Shown here piece after piece: positions 41,146-49,273 of a stretch of 64,000 nucleotides of DNA. Made by a program: the position numbers and the translations under genes. The notes under the pieces were generated by a model. It did no database searches. It saw only the letters and a list, made by a program, of their open reading frames with translations, and was not told where the DNA came from. Origin of the DNA: an uncultured Acidimicrobiales bacterium (GTDB lineage: Bacteria; Actinomycetota; Acidimicrobiia; Acidimicrobiales; Bin134); NCBI GenBank assembly GCA_951813325.1, contig OX638350.1, positions 917,029 through 981,028 of the forward strand. Direction: 5' to 3'. Within the stretch, counting starts at the first letter, position 1; each line of letters opens with the position of its first letter.

Positions 41146-41785
41146 AGAGCGCGCCGGTCGGACAGACTCTGCCATCGAAGCCCTGCTTCGGGGCCTCGAT
41201 GCTGCGGAGTTGGAGTTGATCGACCCCCCCGAAGACGTCTGGGAAGGCATCGAATCGGCCGTGCAAGCGGCCGAGGATGCTCCGGGTGCCGTCATTGCTT
41301 TGGAGTTCCGGCGCCGAAGAGTTCGGCGAATCATGCTCAGTGCTGCTGCGGCACTGGTGCTCGTAGCCGCTGGGGTAGCGGCAGCCGTCACCCTCACTCG
41401 AGACGATCCTGCCCGCGTCATTGCCTCTGCCGAACTCGCTTACGATCCGGCTAGCTTCGACGAGTTGGGCGCACAGGCTCGAGCTGGCGCCGAACTAATC
41501 GCCGAAGACGACCGCCATAGCATCAAAATCGTGGACGCGTTGCTACCTTCTCCTGAGGCTGGCGCAGACCTGGAAGCTTGGCTCATCCAGCCCGACGAAC
41601 AGGGCAATGTCGCCGCCCTCGTCTCGATTGGCTTGGTGGACCCTGGTGATCCAGGCCCCCTCGACGTGCCTGTGGGCTACGACCCGAGCGCCTACTTCGT
41701 GGTGGACATAAGCATTGAGCCCCGCGATGGAGATGCCGGCCACTCCGGACGATCGATATTGCGCGGCCCGTTGCTAGACGCGTAA
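41138..41785 (+). CDS. RskA-like membrane anti-sigma factor
   Basis: About 215 aa from ATG 41138, overlapping the sigma gene. The N-terminal cytoplasmic part (MDEERAGRTDSAIEALLRGL) includes DPPEDVWEGIESAVQAAEDA. A single membrane helix (IMLSAAAALVLVAAGVAAAV) follows near residue 75. The extracytoplasmic domain (IVDALLPSPEAGADLEAWLI, then ISIEPRDGDAGHSG) resembles RskA/anti-sigma-K. It should bind the ECF factor until released by proteolysis. No typical zinc motif (H-x3-C-x2-C) is visible in the N-terminus, as in RskA. Confidence 0.8.
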   Translation: MDEERAGRTDSAIEALLRGLDAAELELIDPPEDVWEGIESAVQAAEDAPGAVIALEFRRRRVRRIMLSAAAALVLVAAGVAAAVTLTRDDPARVIASAELAYDPASFDELGAQARAGAELIAEDDRHSIKIVDALLPSPEAGADLEAWLIQPDEQGNVAALVSIGLVDPGDPGPLDVPVGYDPSAYFVVDISIEPRDGDAGHSGRSILRGPLLDA

Positions 41786-41885
41786 GCCTGGACTGGCCCA
41801 AGGCCTTGGCAACCTGGGCGCGGTGGCAAAGACTGATCCATGATTGACCGTCTCGCCGTAGCCAACGGGTACCATCTCGGGTCGT

Positions 41886-42206
41886 ATGGGGCAGCCGGTG
41901 ACCGTTGTGGAGAGGGCGACGAGTCGTCCGGGGGTGATCCGCTATGAGATCAACCGGAGCATCACCGGCACCGGCCATGAGCACTATGCCGTCGGGCGGG
42001 ACATCCCTGGTGAGCGGCCGGTGGACGAGTTGGCCCGCCGCCTGTTCGACCGGGGCGGCATCGATGCCGTCCACGTGAACAGCAACATCATCACCGTCGA
42101 TTTGGCCAAGGGCGGCACCCGCGACGGCCTCGACGACCTGATCGCCAATCTGTTCATCTACTACGGCCCCGGCGTCGAGGTGCCCACCATCCCTGAAGGG
42201 GACTGA
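41886..42206 (+). CDS. Nfu N-terminal-like small protein
   Basis: This 106 aa protein contains RPGVIRYEINRSITGTGHEH, then RPVDELARRLFDRGGIDAVH and VNSNIITVDLAKGG. The pattern (short strand, helix with LA-x-LF, then a strand ending N-x-ITV) matches the N-terminal domain of Nfu/NifU-like iron-sulfur scaffold proteins. No C-terminal C-x2-C domain is present, so it is a stand-alone N domain. It lies three bases before a membrane protein gene. The role is uncertain; iron-sulfur maintenance is a guess. Confidence 0.6.
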   Translation: MGQPVTVVERATSRPGVIRYEINRSITGTGHEHYAVGRDIPGERPVDELARRLFDRGGIDAVHVNSNIITVDLAKGGTRDGLDDLIANLFIYYGPGVEVPTIPEGD

Positions 42207-42209
42207 TCG

Positions 42210-43394
42210 GTGGCGGAGGCGATGACCTCCCGCCGAGATGCCGTCGAGCGCTGGTTCGTCTGCCGGGGCGTGCCCCACGTCATTCATGAGTATCGAGCCA
42301 GCACCGATGTCTTCACTCGGGCAGTGCCGTTCTTGGCCTTGGTGTTCGCGGCCGAGATATTCACCTCCTTTGGCGACCGTTTCGACGGCTGGGCGCAGTT
42401 CGGCGTGTTCTGGGCCGGAGTGGCCATCGCGTTGGGCGCGGTGGGTGCAGTCAACCGGCTCAGAGGTCGGCGGCTATTGCAGGTGCCCGACCGGGTGGGG
42501 GGTATCGAGTTGGCCGTCTTCGTGCTAGTGCCTCCGGTGCTTCCCGCTCTGTTCTCCGACGACCGGTGGTCCGACGCCGCGGGATTGGCTCTCATCAATG
42601 TGGGCATCTTGGCCGGTGCCTATGTGGTGGTCAGCTTCGGCTTGCTCCCCATGATCGTCTGGGCCGGGGCCTACTCCGGGAACCAGATCGCCCTCATCGG
42701 CCGATTGGTGGGCCGCATCCTGCCCTTGCTGCTGCTGTTCAGCGCCTTCTTGTTCTTGAACGCCGAGGTATGGCAGGTGGCCCACGACTTTTCCTGGCCC
42801 TACTACGCCATCGTGTTGGGGGCTATCGGCATCGTCAGTCTCGGCTCGGTGGCGGTGCGCATTCCGTCAGAGCTGGTGGGCTTGTCCCGCTTCGAGAGTT
42901 GGAACCAAGTGTGCGAGTTGGTCAACGGCTGCAACTCACCGCTGGCGCCGGCCAAGCCCCCGACTGGTTACGCCGTTTCCGAAGTGCCGCCCCTCGGTCG
43001 GTTCGACCGGCTAAACCTCGGTTTGCTCATGTTCGTGGCCCAAGCTGTGCGAGTGGTGCTGGTCGGACTGGTCATCGGGGTGTTTTACGTGGCATTCGGC
43101 CTGCTTACCGTTCGGGAGGCCACCATTGTGTCGTGGGTGGCCTCGGAGGCGCTCGACCCGCTGGCCCGGTTCGGCTTCCTGGGACACGAGTTGGTGCTCT
43201 CGTGGGAGCTTCTGGGGGTTTCGGGCTTCATCGCCACGCTGTCTGCCCTCCAATTTGCGGTGTCATCGGTTACCGATAGCGCCTATCGGGAGCATTTCTA
43301 CGACGACATGGCCAACGAAGCCCGCGAAGTTCTCGCTACCCGAGCCCTCTATATGGCCGAGTTAAGCCAGCCGGGCGGGCAGGACGACTCCTAG
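42210..43394 (+). CDS. Polytopic membrane protein of unknown function
   Basis: This 394 aa protein begins at GTG 42210 and has about eight membrane segments, for example VPFLALVFAAEIFTSFG, LAVFVLVPPVLPALF, LINVGILAGAYVVVSFGLLP, LPLLLLFSAFLFLNAEVW and LGLLMFVAQAVRVVLVGLVI. No transporter motif or catalytic signature is evident. The C-terminus is soluble and helical (YDDMANEAREVLATRALYMA). It appears co-transcribed with the Nfu-N-like gene and converges with the amidohydrolase gene. Membrane topology is clear; function unknown. Confidence 0.65.
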   Translation: MAEAMTSRRDAVERWFVCRGVPHVIHEYRASTDVFTRAVPFLALVFAAEIFTSFGDRFDGWAQFGVFWAGVAIALGAVGAVNRLRGRRLLQVPDRVGGIELAVFVLVPPVLPALFSDDRWSDAAGLALINVGILAGAYVVVSFGLLPMIVWAGAYSGNQIALIGRLVGRILPLLLLFSAFLFLNAEVWQVAHDFSWPYYAIVLGAIGIVSLGSVAVRIPSELVGLSRFESWNQVCELVNGCNSPLAPAKPPTGYAVSEVPPLGRFDRLNLGLLMFVAQAVRVVLVGLVIGVFYVAFGLLTVREATIVSWVASEALDPLARFGFLGHELVLSWELLGVSGFIATLSALQFAVSSVTDSAYREHFYDDMANEAREVLATRALYMAELSQPGGQDDS

Positions 43395-43398
43395 TCTG

Positions 43399-45090
43399 CT
43401 ATGGCGCCGCGGCGTTGCGGAGGAATCGGCCGGGCAGAGCGGCGGTGGAATCGCCGTTGGCCCAGGTAGGGACGCCGTTGACCACCGTGGCTCGGTAGCC
43501 GGCCGGCTTGCGGCTGTAGCGCCAGCTGCCGGTGGGCAGATCGTGTACCCGGACCTCGGCGCCCAGATCGATCTCGTCCAGCGCGAACACGGCCAGGTCG
43601 GCGGCCGACCCTTCGGCCACCATGCCCCGGTCTCGCAGCCCGAAGAACGCAGCTTGCTTGCCGGTCACTGAATGGACCGCTTCTTCGATGGTGAGCAGGC
43701 CCCGTTCGCGCACCATCTCGGTCAAAAAGAATGTGGCATCGCCAGCGCCCACGAACATCTGGATGTGGGCGCCCGCGTCCGATGCTCCGTTCACCGTCAG
43801 CGGCGACCGGGCCATCTCGGCCAAGGTCTCGTTGTCCACCGGCTGGGTCTGGGTCTTGAGATGGGCGCCCATGTCGTTGTCCAGCAGCCAGTCGGCCACC
43901 GCGTCCGACAGGTGGACGCCTCGGGCCTCGGCCAGGTCGGCGATGGAGCGCTCAGCCCATTCGGCGTTGCGGGGCTCATCGGAGGCCAAAAGGATCATGT
44001 GCGGGCGGTTGATGGGGGCCAGCGTGTATGTGCAGGCGTCCCAGTCTCGCCGGGCCCGCTCCCGCCAGGTCTCGTCGCGCAGCATGGCCATCTTGGCCTC
44101 GTCGCCGTCCATGTTGCACAGCTCATGCCACGCCTCCACCCCGCTCCACATGATCGACCGCTCGAAGTGCAGGTTCACATAGCCGGGGCGGACCGAGAAC
44201 AGCGTGGCGATCTCGGAGCCCTCGGCGTTGAGCCGGTCCACCAGCTCCAGGGAGAACTTGCGCTCCTCGGCCCGGTTCTCCTGGGTGAAGAAGCCGCCCC
44301 AGTTGGCCCGGATGCCCCGGGCCCCGCACAGCGCGGCCATGCGCTCCATATCGCCGGGGAATTGCTCGAACTCAAAGGCCCGGGGCACGAACTGGAAGGT
44401 GGCGCCGGGATGGGCGGCCACCACATCCAGCAACTCGCCCCACTCCTGGTCGTCGGCCATGCGGCTGGGCACCAGCCGGTTGTGGCGGTCTAGGTCCATC
44501 AGCGAGGTCGACAGGCCGAACGCCCCGGCGGCCAGCCCCTCGTCGAGCACCTGAGCCATCTCGGCCCGCTCGGCATCGGTGGCGGCCCGCTCCCACGCCT
44601 GGGCCCCCATGACCCACATTCGCAGGGTCTGGTGGGGGAAGAACGCGGCCACGTTCAGGGCGGTCGGGTGCTCGTCATTGGCCGCCTGGTACTCGGGCCA
44701 GGTCTCCCACGTCCAGGGGATAGCCGTCTCGAAGGCGTCGGTGGGCAGGTCCTCGATGAAGCACATCAGCTCGATGAGCTGGTCTCGGTCGGCCTCCCGA
44801 AGCGGGGCCAGGCCCAGCCCGCAGTTGGCCAGCACCACGCTGGTGGTGCCGTGTGACGGCATGGGATCGATGTGGGGGTCCCACCACAGCGACCCGTCAT
44901 AGTGGGTGTGGGGCTCGATGAATCCCGGCGTCACCAGGGCGCCGCCAGCGTCGATCTCCGGCTCACCGTCGGGCCGCAGCCCTGGTCCCACCTCGGTGAT
45001 CACCCCCGAGCGCACCCGCACGTCGGCCTCGTAGGCCGCAGCGCCGGTGCCGTCCACCACCGTTCCCCCGCGAAGCAGCAAATCTCTCAT
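43399..45090 (-). CDS. N-acyl-D-amino-acid deacylase-like amidohydrolase
   Basis: About 563 aa from ATG 45090 (ATG 45096 also in frame). It has the amidohydrolase pattern: LLLRGGTVVDGTGAAAYEAD, GALVTPGFIEPHTHYDGSLW (H-x-H metal pair), HGTTSVVLANCGLGLAPLRE, GAFGLSTSLMDLDRHNRLVP, and ASDAGAHIQMFVGAGDATFF near residue 440 with the metal Asp. D-aminoacylase/dihydroorotase-like members cleave N-acyl groups from D-amino acids or related amides. The actual substrate is unknown. It is a single gene, divergent from pheS. Confidence 0.85.
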   Translation of the reverse strand: MRDLLLRGGTVVDGTGAAAYEADVRVRSGVITEVGPGLRPDGEPEIDAGGALVTPGFIEPHTHYDGSLWWDPHIDPMPSHGTTSVVLANCGLGLAPLREADRDQLIELMCFIEDLPTDAFETAIPWTWETWPEYQAANDEHPTALNVAAFFPHQTLRMWVMGAQAWERAATDAERAEMAQVLDEGLAAGAFGLSTSLMDLDRHNRLVPSRMADDQEWGELLDVVAAHPGATFQFVPRAFEFEQFPGDMERMAALCGARGIRANWGGFFTQENRAEERKFSLELVDRLNAEGSEIATLFSVRPGYVNLHFERSIMWSGVEAWHELCNMDGDEAKMAMLRDETWRERARRDWDACTYTLAPINRPHMILLASDEPRNAEWAERSIADLAEARGVHLSDAVADWLLDNDMGAHLKTQTQPVDNETLAEMARSPLTVNGASDAGAHIQMFVGAGDATFFLTEMVRERGLLTIEEAVHSVTGKQAAFFGLRDRGMVAEGSAADLAVFALDEIDLGAEVRVHDLPTGSWRYSRKPAGYRATVVNGVPTWANGDSTAALPGRFLRNAAAP

Positions 45091-45217
45091 AGCCATCCCC
45101 GCAACTTAGTACTAGTTCATGCCCGAACCCGACTCGGCCCATGGGGGAGAATTGACAATCTCGACCCGGACTATTTGATGCGGTGTTGAAGGACGGGGGT
45201 TGTCATAGTGGAGTCCG

Positions 45218-46213
45218 ATGGCTGAGCCAGAACTATTGGTGGTCGAGGCCCGACGGCAGGCGGCGGCCGCGACCACCCTCGAGGAACTGGGCGCGGTGCG
45301 GACCGCGGTGAGCGGTAAGCGGTCCCCGCTGGTGGCAGCCCGAAAGGCGCTGGGCGGTCTCGAGCCTGAGGCTCGACGGGAGGCTGGCCAGGCTTTGAAC
45401 GCGGCCAAGTCGGCCATCGACGACATCCTGAGCGCCCGAGAGGCCGAGCTGGCTGCCGCTGCCCGAGCCGAGAAGCTGGCCGCTGAGCGCCTCGACCTCA
45501 CCGAGGTGACCGATCGGCCCGCTGACGGTCACCTCCACGTGATCACCCAGACCTGGCAGGATTTGGAGGACGTTTTCGTGGGCATGGGCTACCGGGTGGC
45601 CGAGGGCCCGGAGATCGAGAGCGAGTGGTACAACTTCGGCGCCCTCAACTTTCCCCTGGGGCATCCGGCCCGGGACATGTACGACACGCTCTATGTGGGC
45701 TACGGAGAGCCGGGCAGCACGCTGCTGCGCACCCACACCTCGCCGGTTCAGGCCCGGGTTATGGAGAACCAGGAGCCCCCCATCTACGTGGTGGCGCCCG
45801 GCCGGTGCTTCCGCCAAGACACCGCCGATGCCACCCACATGCCGGTGTTCCACCAGATCGAGGGCCTGGTGGTAGATCGCAACACCTCCCTGGGCGATCT
45901 GGCCGGGACCATCGAGGCATTCACCGCCGCCTATTTCGGACCGGGCTTCACCTCTCGGCTGCGGCCATCCTACTTCCCCTTCACCGAGCCCTCGGCCGAG
46001 TTCGACATCCAGCGGCCCGACGGCACCTGGCTGGAGCTGGGGGGCTGCGGCATGGTCCACCCCAATGTGTTCGAGGCCTGCGGCATCGACCCCGAGCAGT
46101 GGCAGGGCTTCGCCTTCGGATTCGGCATCGACCGCCTGGCCCTCATCCGGTTCGGCATCGACGACCTGCGCGAGCTGTGGACCAACGACATCCGCTTCCT
46201 GGAGCAGTTCTAG
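45218..46213 (+). CDS. pheS: Phenylalanyl-tRNA synthetase alpha subunit
   Basis: This 331 aa class II synthetase subunit has an N-terminal coiled coil (LNAAKSAIDDILSAREAELA) for tRNA binding. The catalytic core has motif 2 (FHQIEGLVVDRN after FRQDTADATHMP) and motif 3 (FAFGFGIDRLALIRFGIDDL). FPFTEPSAEFDIQR is the family segment before motif 3. The length is like E. coli PheS (327 aa). It is followed by pheT 34 bases later, the usual pheST operon. It charges tRNA-Phe as an alpha2beta2 complex. Confidence 0.95.
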   Translation: MAEPELLVVEARRQAAAATTLEELGAVRTAVSGKRSPLVAARKALGGLEPEARREAGQALNAAKSAIDDILSAREAELAAAARAEKLAAERLDLTEVTDRPADGHLHVITQTWQDLEDVFVGMGYRVAEGPEIESEWYNFGALNFPLGHPARDMYDTLYVGYGEPGSTLLRTHTSPVQARVMENQEPPIYVVAPGRCFRQDTADATHMPVFHQIEGLVVDRNTSLGDLAGTIEAFTAAYFGPGFTSRLRPSYFPFTEPSAEFDIQRPDGTWLELGGCGMVHPNVFEACGIDPEQWQGFAFGFGIDRLALIRFGIDDLRELWTNDIRFLEQF

Positions 46214-46247
46214 TGAGCTGTGCTCTGGCTCTTGAGGTGGCGGCGCG

Positions 46248-48605
46248 ATGAAAGTCCTGTTGAGTTGGCTGCGGGACTTCGCCCCCGACATCGACGGCGA
46301 CCCGGAGGACTTGTCCGAGACTTTGTCCAACTTGGGCCTGGCTGTCGAGGATCTGGTCCACATCGGCCAGAGCTTGGAGGGCATCGTGGTGGCCGAGGTG
46401 CTGGCCACCCGGCCCCATCCCGACGCCGACCGCATCCAGCTGGTGGATGTGGACGCGGGCGACGGCGAGGCCCTCCAAGTGTGCTGCGGAGCCTTCAACA
46501 TGGCGGTGGGCGACCGGGTGCCGCTGGCTGTTGTGGGCACCACCATGCCCAACGGCATGGAGATCGCCCGGCGCAAGATGCGGGGCCAATGGAGCAACGG
46601 AATGCTGTGCTCGGGGGCCGAGATCGGCATGGGCGACGACCACGAGGGCATCCTGATCTTGGAGCAGGGCCTGTCGTTGGGCGTTCCCCTCTCCGAGGCA
46701 CTGGGGATCCACCCTGATGTGCTGTTCGACTTGGAGGTGAACCCCAACCGGCCCGATGCCATGTCGGTGATGGGCGTGGCCCGCGATCTGGCCGCCCGCC
46801 TCGGAGTGCCCTTCTCGGTGGCTGCCCCCAAGGTCGGCGAGACCGGCCAATCCGCAACCGATCGGGCATCGGTGAGCATCTCCGCTCTCGACCTGTGCGG
46901 CCGCTTTGGAGTGCGGGTGCTCGACAATGTGCCTTCAGGTCCGTCGCCTCGGTGGATGGCCAATCGGTTGCTGGCTGTGGGGCAGCGGCCCATCAACGCG
47001 GTGGTCGACCTGTCCAACTACGTGATGTTCGAGTTGGGCCAGCCCAACCACACCTACGACCTGGATCTGGTTCCCGGCGGTGAGCTGGGGGTGCGCATGG
47101 CTCGATCAGGCGAGCAGATGACCACCTTGGACGGGGTGGAGCGCACCCTGACGGAAGCCGACGGGGTAATTGTCAATCGCGACGACGAAGCCGTCGGCCT
47201 GGCCGGGGTCATGGGTGGTGCCTCCACCGAAATCTCCGTTGAGACCCGCTCGGTATTGCTGGAAGCCGCCTGGTGGGATCCCATGACCATTGCCCGCACC
47301 GCTCGCCGATTGGGCCTGCGCAGCGAGGCCTCAGCTCGATTCGAGCGGGGGGCCGATCCCGACATCATCCCCATGGCGCTGGACCGCTTCGCCGAACTAG
47401 CGGCCGCCATCGGGTCCACCACCGCCCCCGGCATGGTCGATGCCGCCGGCAATAGGCCTGAATCCATCACCGTTCGAGTCCGCCCTCCGCGGGTCAACTC
47501 GATCTTGGGCACCGACTTGAGCGCTGACGAGATGGCCTCCCTATTGGAACCCATCGGGTTTGCCTGCAATTCAGATAGCGACGGCCAGGACTTCGACGTC
47601 ACCATCCCTTCGTGGCGTCTCGATTCGGCTACCGAGATCGATGTGATCGAGGAAGTAGGCCGCCTGCACGGCTACTCGCGGATCGCCCGTACCGTACCGG
47701 TGACCGAGCAGGCTGGCGTTCTCACATCCCGCCAGCAGGACCGCCGCCGGATCCAGGCACTGCTCACCGGAATGGGGATCACCGAGGCTATGCCCCTGCC
47801 TTTCTTGGCTCCAGGTGATCTGGCCCGAGCCGGTCTTGGTGACGACGGCATCACCGTGACCAACCCTCTGGTGGCCGAGGAGTCGATCATGCGAACCTCG
47901 TTGCGCCCCGGCCTGCTCAAGGCGGTGGCCTACAACGCAGCCCGGCGCACCACCGGAGTGTCGCTCTTCGAGATCGGGCGGGTGAATCCCGGTGGGGGAG
48001 GCGATCTCCCCGATGAGCAAGAGCACCTGGCCGTGATCCTGGCCGGCCAGGAAGCCACCGCGGCCACAACCTTGTGGCGCCGCCTGGCCCGCCATCTGGC
48101 CGTCGCCAATCCGGGTGTGGTCAATGCCATGGTTGACGGCCTCCATCCCGGCCGGTCTGGACAGGTACTGGCTGACGGCCAGCCAGTCGGCGCGCTAGGC
48201 GAGATCGACCCCCAGGTGCTGGATGCCTATGAGATTGGCGAGCGGGTGGCCTGGTTGGAGGTCGATCTGGGAGCGCTGCTGGACGCCGATCGAGGACTGG
48301 CGCCGTATCGAGCCCCCAGCCGCTATCCGTCCAGCGACGTGGATCTCGCCTTCGCCGTCCCTGACGAAGTCTCGGCCGACGAAATAGCTGCCACCATTGC
48401 CCAGGCCGGAGGCGAGCTACTGGCCTCCGTGGCCTTGTTCGACGTGTTCCGCTCCGACCAACTGGGCGAGGGCCGCCGCAGCCTGGCCTACACCCTCCGA
48501 TTCGAAGCCGCCGACCGCACCCTCAACGACGCCGAAGTCGCCGCCGCCCGCCAATCCTGCATTGAAGCCGTTACCACGACCCACAACGCCACCCTCCGTG
48601 GCTAG
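46248..48605 (+). CDS. pheT: Phenylalanyl-tRNA synthetase beta subunit
   Basis: The 785 aa subunit shows MKVLLSWLRDFAPDIDGDPE at the N-terminus, a tRNA-binding OB fold (HPDADRIQLVDVDAGDGEAL, then LPLAVVGTTMPNGMEIARR-like strand), the B3/B4 editing region (DLSNYVMFELGQPNHTYDLD), the B5 domain (ITVRVRPPRVNSILGTDLSA) and a C-terminal anticodon-binding FDX-ACB domain (YPSSDVDLAFAVPDEVSADE). Length and order are normal. It forms an operon with pheS. No unusual feature. Confidence 0.95.
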   Translation: MKVLLSWLRDFAPDIDGDPEDLSETLSNLGLAVEDLVHIGQSLEGIVVAEVLATRPHPDADRIQLVDVDAGDGEALQVCCGAFNMAVGDRVPLAVVGTTMPNGMEIARRKMRGQWSNGMLCSGAEIGMGDDHEGILILEQGLSLGVPLSEALGIHPDVLFDLEVNPNRPDAMSVMGVARDLAARLGVPFSVAAPKVGETGQSATDRASVSISALDLCGRFGVRVLDNVPSGPSPRWMANRLLAVGQRPINAVVDLSNYVMFELGQPNHTYDLDLVPGGELGVRMARSGEQMTTLDGVERTLTEADGVIVNRDDEAVGLAGVMGGASTEISVETRSVLLEAAWWDPMTIARTARRLGLRSEASARFERGADPDIIPMALDRFAELAAAIGSTTAPGMVDAAGNRPESITVRVRPPRVNSILGTDLSADEMASLLEPIGFACNSDSDGQDFDVTIPSWRLDSATEIDVIEEVGRLHGYSRIARTVPVTEQAGVLTSRQQDRRRIQALLTGMGITEAMPLPFLAPGDLARAGLGDDGITVTNPLVAEESIMRTSLRPGLLKAVAYNAARRTTGVSLFEIGRVNPGGGGDLPDEQEHLAVILAGQEATAATTLWRRLARHLAVANPGVVNAMVDGLHPGRSGQVLADGQPVGALGEIDPQVLDAYEIGERVAWLEVDLGALLDADRGLAPYRAPSRYPSSDVDLAFAVPDEVSADEIAATIAQAGGELLASVALFDVFRSDQLGEGRRSLAYTLRFEAADRTLNDAEVAAARQSCIEAVTTTHNATLRG

Positions 48606-48614
48606 GAGTTCAAA

Positions 48615-48893
48615 CTAGACGTTGGCGGTGCGTTGCTTGTCTTGAATGGGGATCTCAGCCGAGTCGATGTGGACGGAGAGCACTTGCACGCCAGGGACGG
48701 ACTCGGCATCAGCCTTGGCGGACTCCAGTGCCTCAGACAAGGAGTCAGCCTCACGGGCAAAATCCAGTCGGTGGTGGGCGATCAGGGCGTCATCGCAGCC
48801 GGCCTGGTGCAAGGCATCGAATACGGCATCCTCAAGAAGGTCAAGCGAGCCATCAGTCACTAGCTCGAAGTAATGGACCTTGCGAGATGTCAT
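48615..48893 (-). CDS. Probable antitoxin partner of the HicA-like gene
   Basis: About 92 aa from ATG 48893 (GGGAGG upstream, start overlaps the previous stop as ATGA). The sequence YFELVTDGSLDLLEDAVFDA, then HQAGCDDALIAHHRLDFARE and ADSLSEALESAKADAESVPG, is the pattern of small acidic proteins that accompany HicA-like toxins in actinobacteria. It probably neutralises the upstream product. No DNA-binding HTH is apparent, so regulation of the pair may be indirect. Pairing is by overlap; family by pattern. Confidence 0.6.
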   Translation of the reverse strand: MTSRKVHYFELVTDGSLDLLEDAVFDALHQAGCDDALIAHHRLDFAREADSLSEALESAKADAESVPGVQVLSVHIDSAEIPIQDKQRTANV

Positions 48894-49147
48894 CCCAGCC
48901 TCCCAGCGGTACCAGCATCCTGGCATCGGCACTTGTTGGCGCTTTTCAAGAGCCTACTCGCCTGGTCTTCGGGTACGCGGGGCGACCCCGCAATCCCCAC
49001 GGTGCAGCCAGGATTGCGCGCCGGACAATATGCCGTACCCCACCTGTGCGCTGATCGGCCCTCAGACAACTCGATTGTCCATCCCGACTTCACGAGTTGT
49101 TTGATCGCTCTGCGCACCTCTTTCTTCGGGTGGATGCCTCTTGCCAC
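48890..49147 (-). CDS. HicA-like small toxin candidate
   Basis: About 85 aa from GTG 49147. The frame is open to 49252, but the extra residues look like translated leader and would begin inside the ARG box. The core HPKKEVRRAIKQLVKSGWTI, then SAHRWGTAYCPARNPGCTV and SPRVPEDQASRLLKSANKC, has the order of HicA-like double-stranded-RNA-binding-fold toxins: a basic helix, a glycine turn, a His in the strand, and a C-terminal helix. It is coupled to the antitoxin by ATGA. The catalytic His would be in SAHRWG. Start uncertain. Confidence 0.6.
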   Translation of the reverse strand: MARGIHPKKEVRRAIKQLVKSGWTIELSEGRSAHRWGTAYCPARNPGCTVGIAGSPRVPEDQASRLLKSANKCRCQDAGTAGRLG

Positions 49148-49235
49148 AGGCGGCAAAGTACCGAGGGCCGGTGACAGTTTTGTCTGGACGACCAACGAAA
49201 AGTTGGGATCACGGGACCGAGGTTGTCTCATTTGG

Positions 49236-49273
49236 TTTGCATGAGTATGCAAGCTGATGCATAATCTTGCCTA
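49236..49273 (+). promoter_or_regulatory. Tandem ARG boxes overlapping the argC promoter
   Basis: The first box (49236-49253) is TTTGCATGAGTATGCAAG, with a perfect inverted repeat TTGCAT-N4-ATGCAA. The second (49256-49273) is GATGCATAATCTTGCCTA, weaker. Both fit the actinobacterial ArgR consensus AWTGCATRWWYATGCAWT, the first at 15 and the second at 14 of 18 positions. They are two bases apart, the usual ArgR hexamer spacing. A -10 element CATAAT (49260-49265) lies 17 bases after TTGCAT (49237-49242), so transcription should start at about the A of the argC ATG (49273). No RBS is seen, so argC is probably read from a leaderless mRNA repressed by ArgR. Confidence 0.7.

Noticed and set aside
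45097..45217. T-box or attenuator before pheS
   Set aside because: Only 120 bases are available and no T-box consensus or terminator stem was seen.
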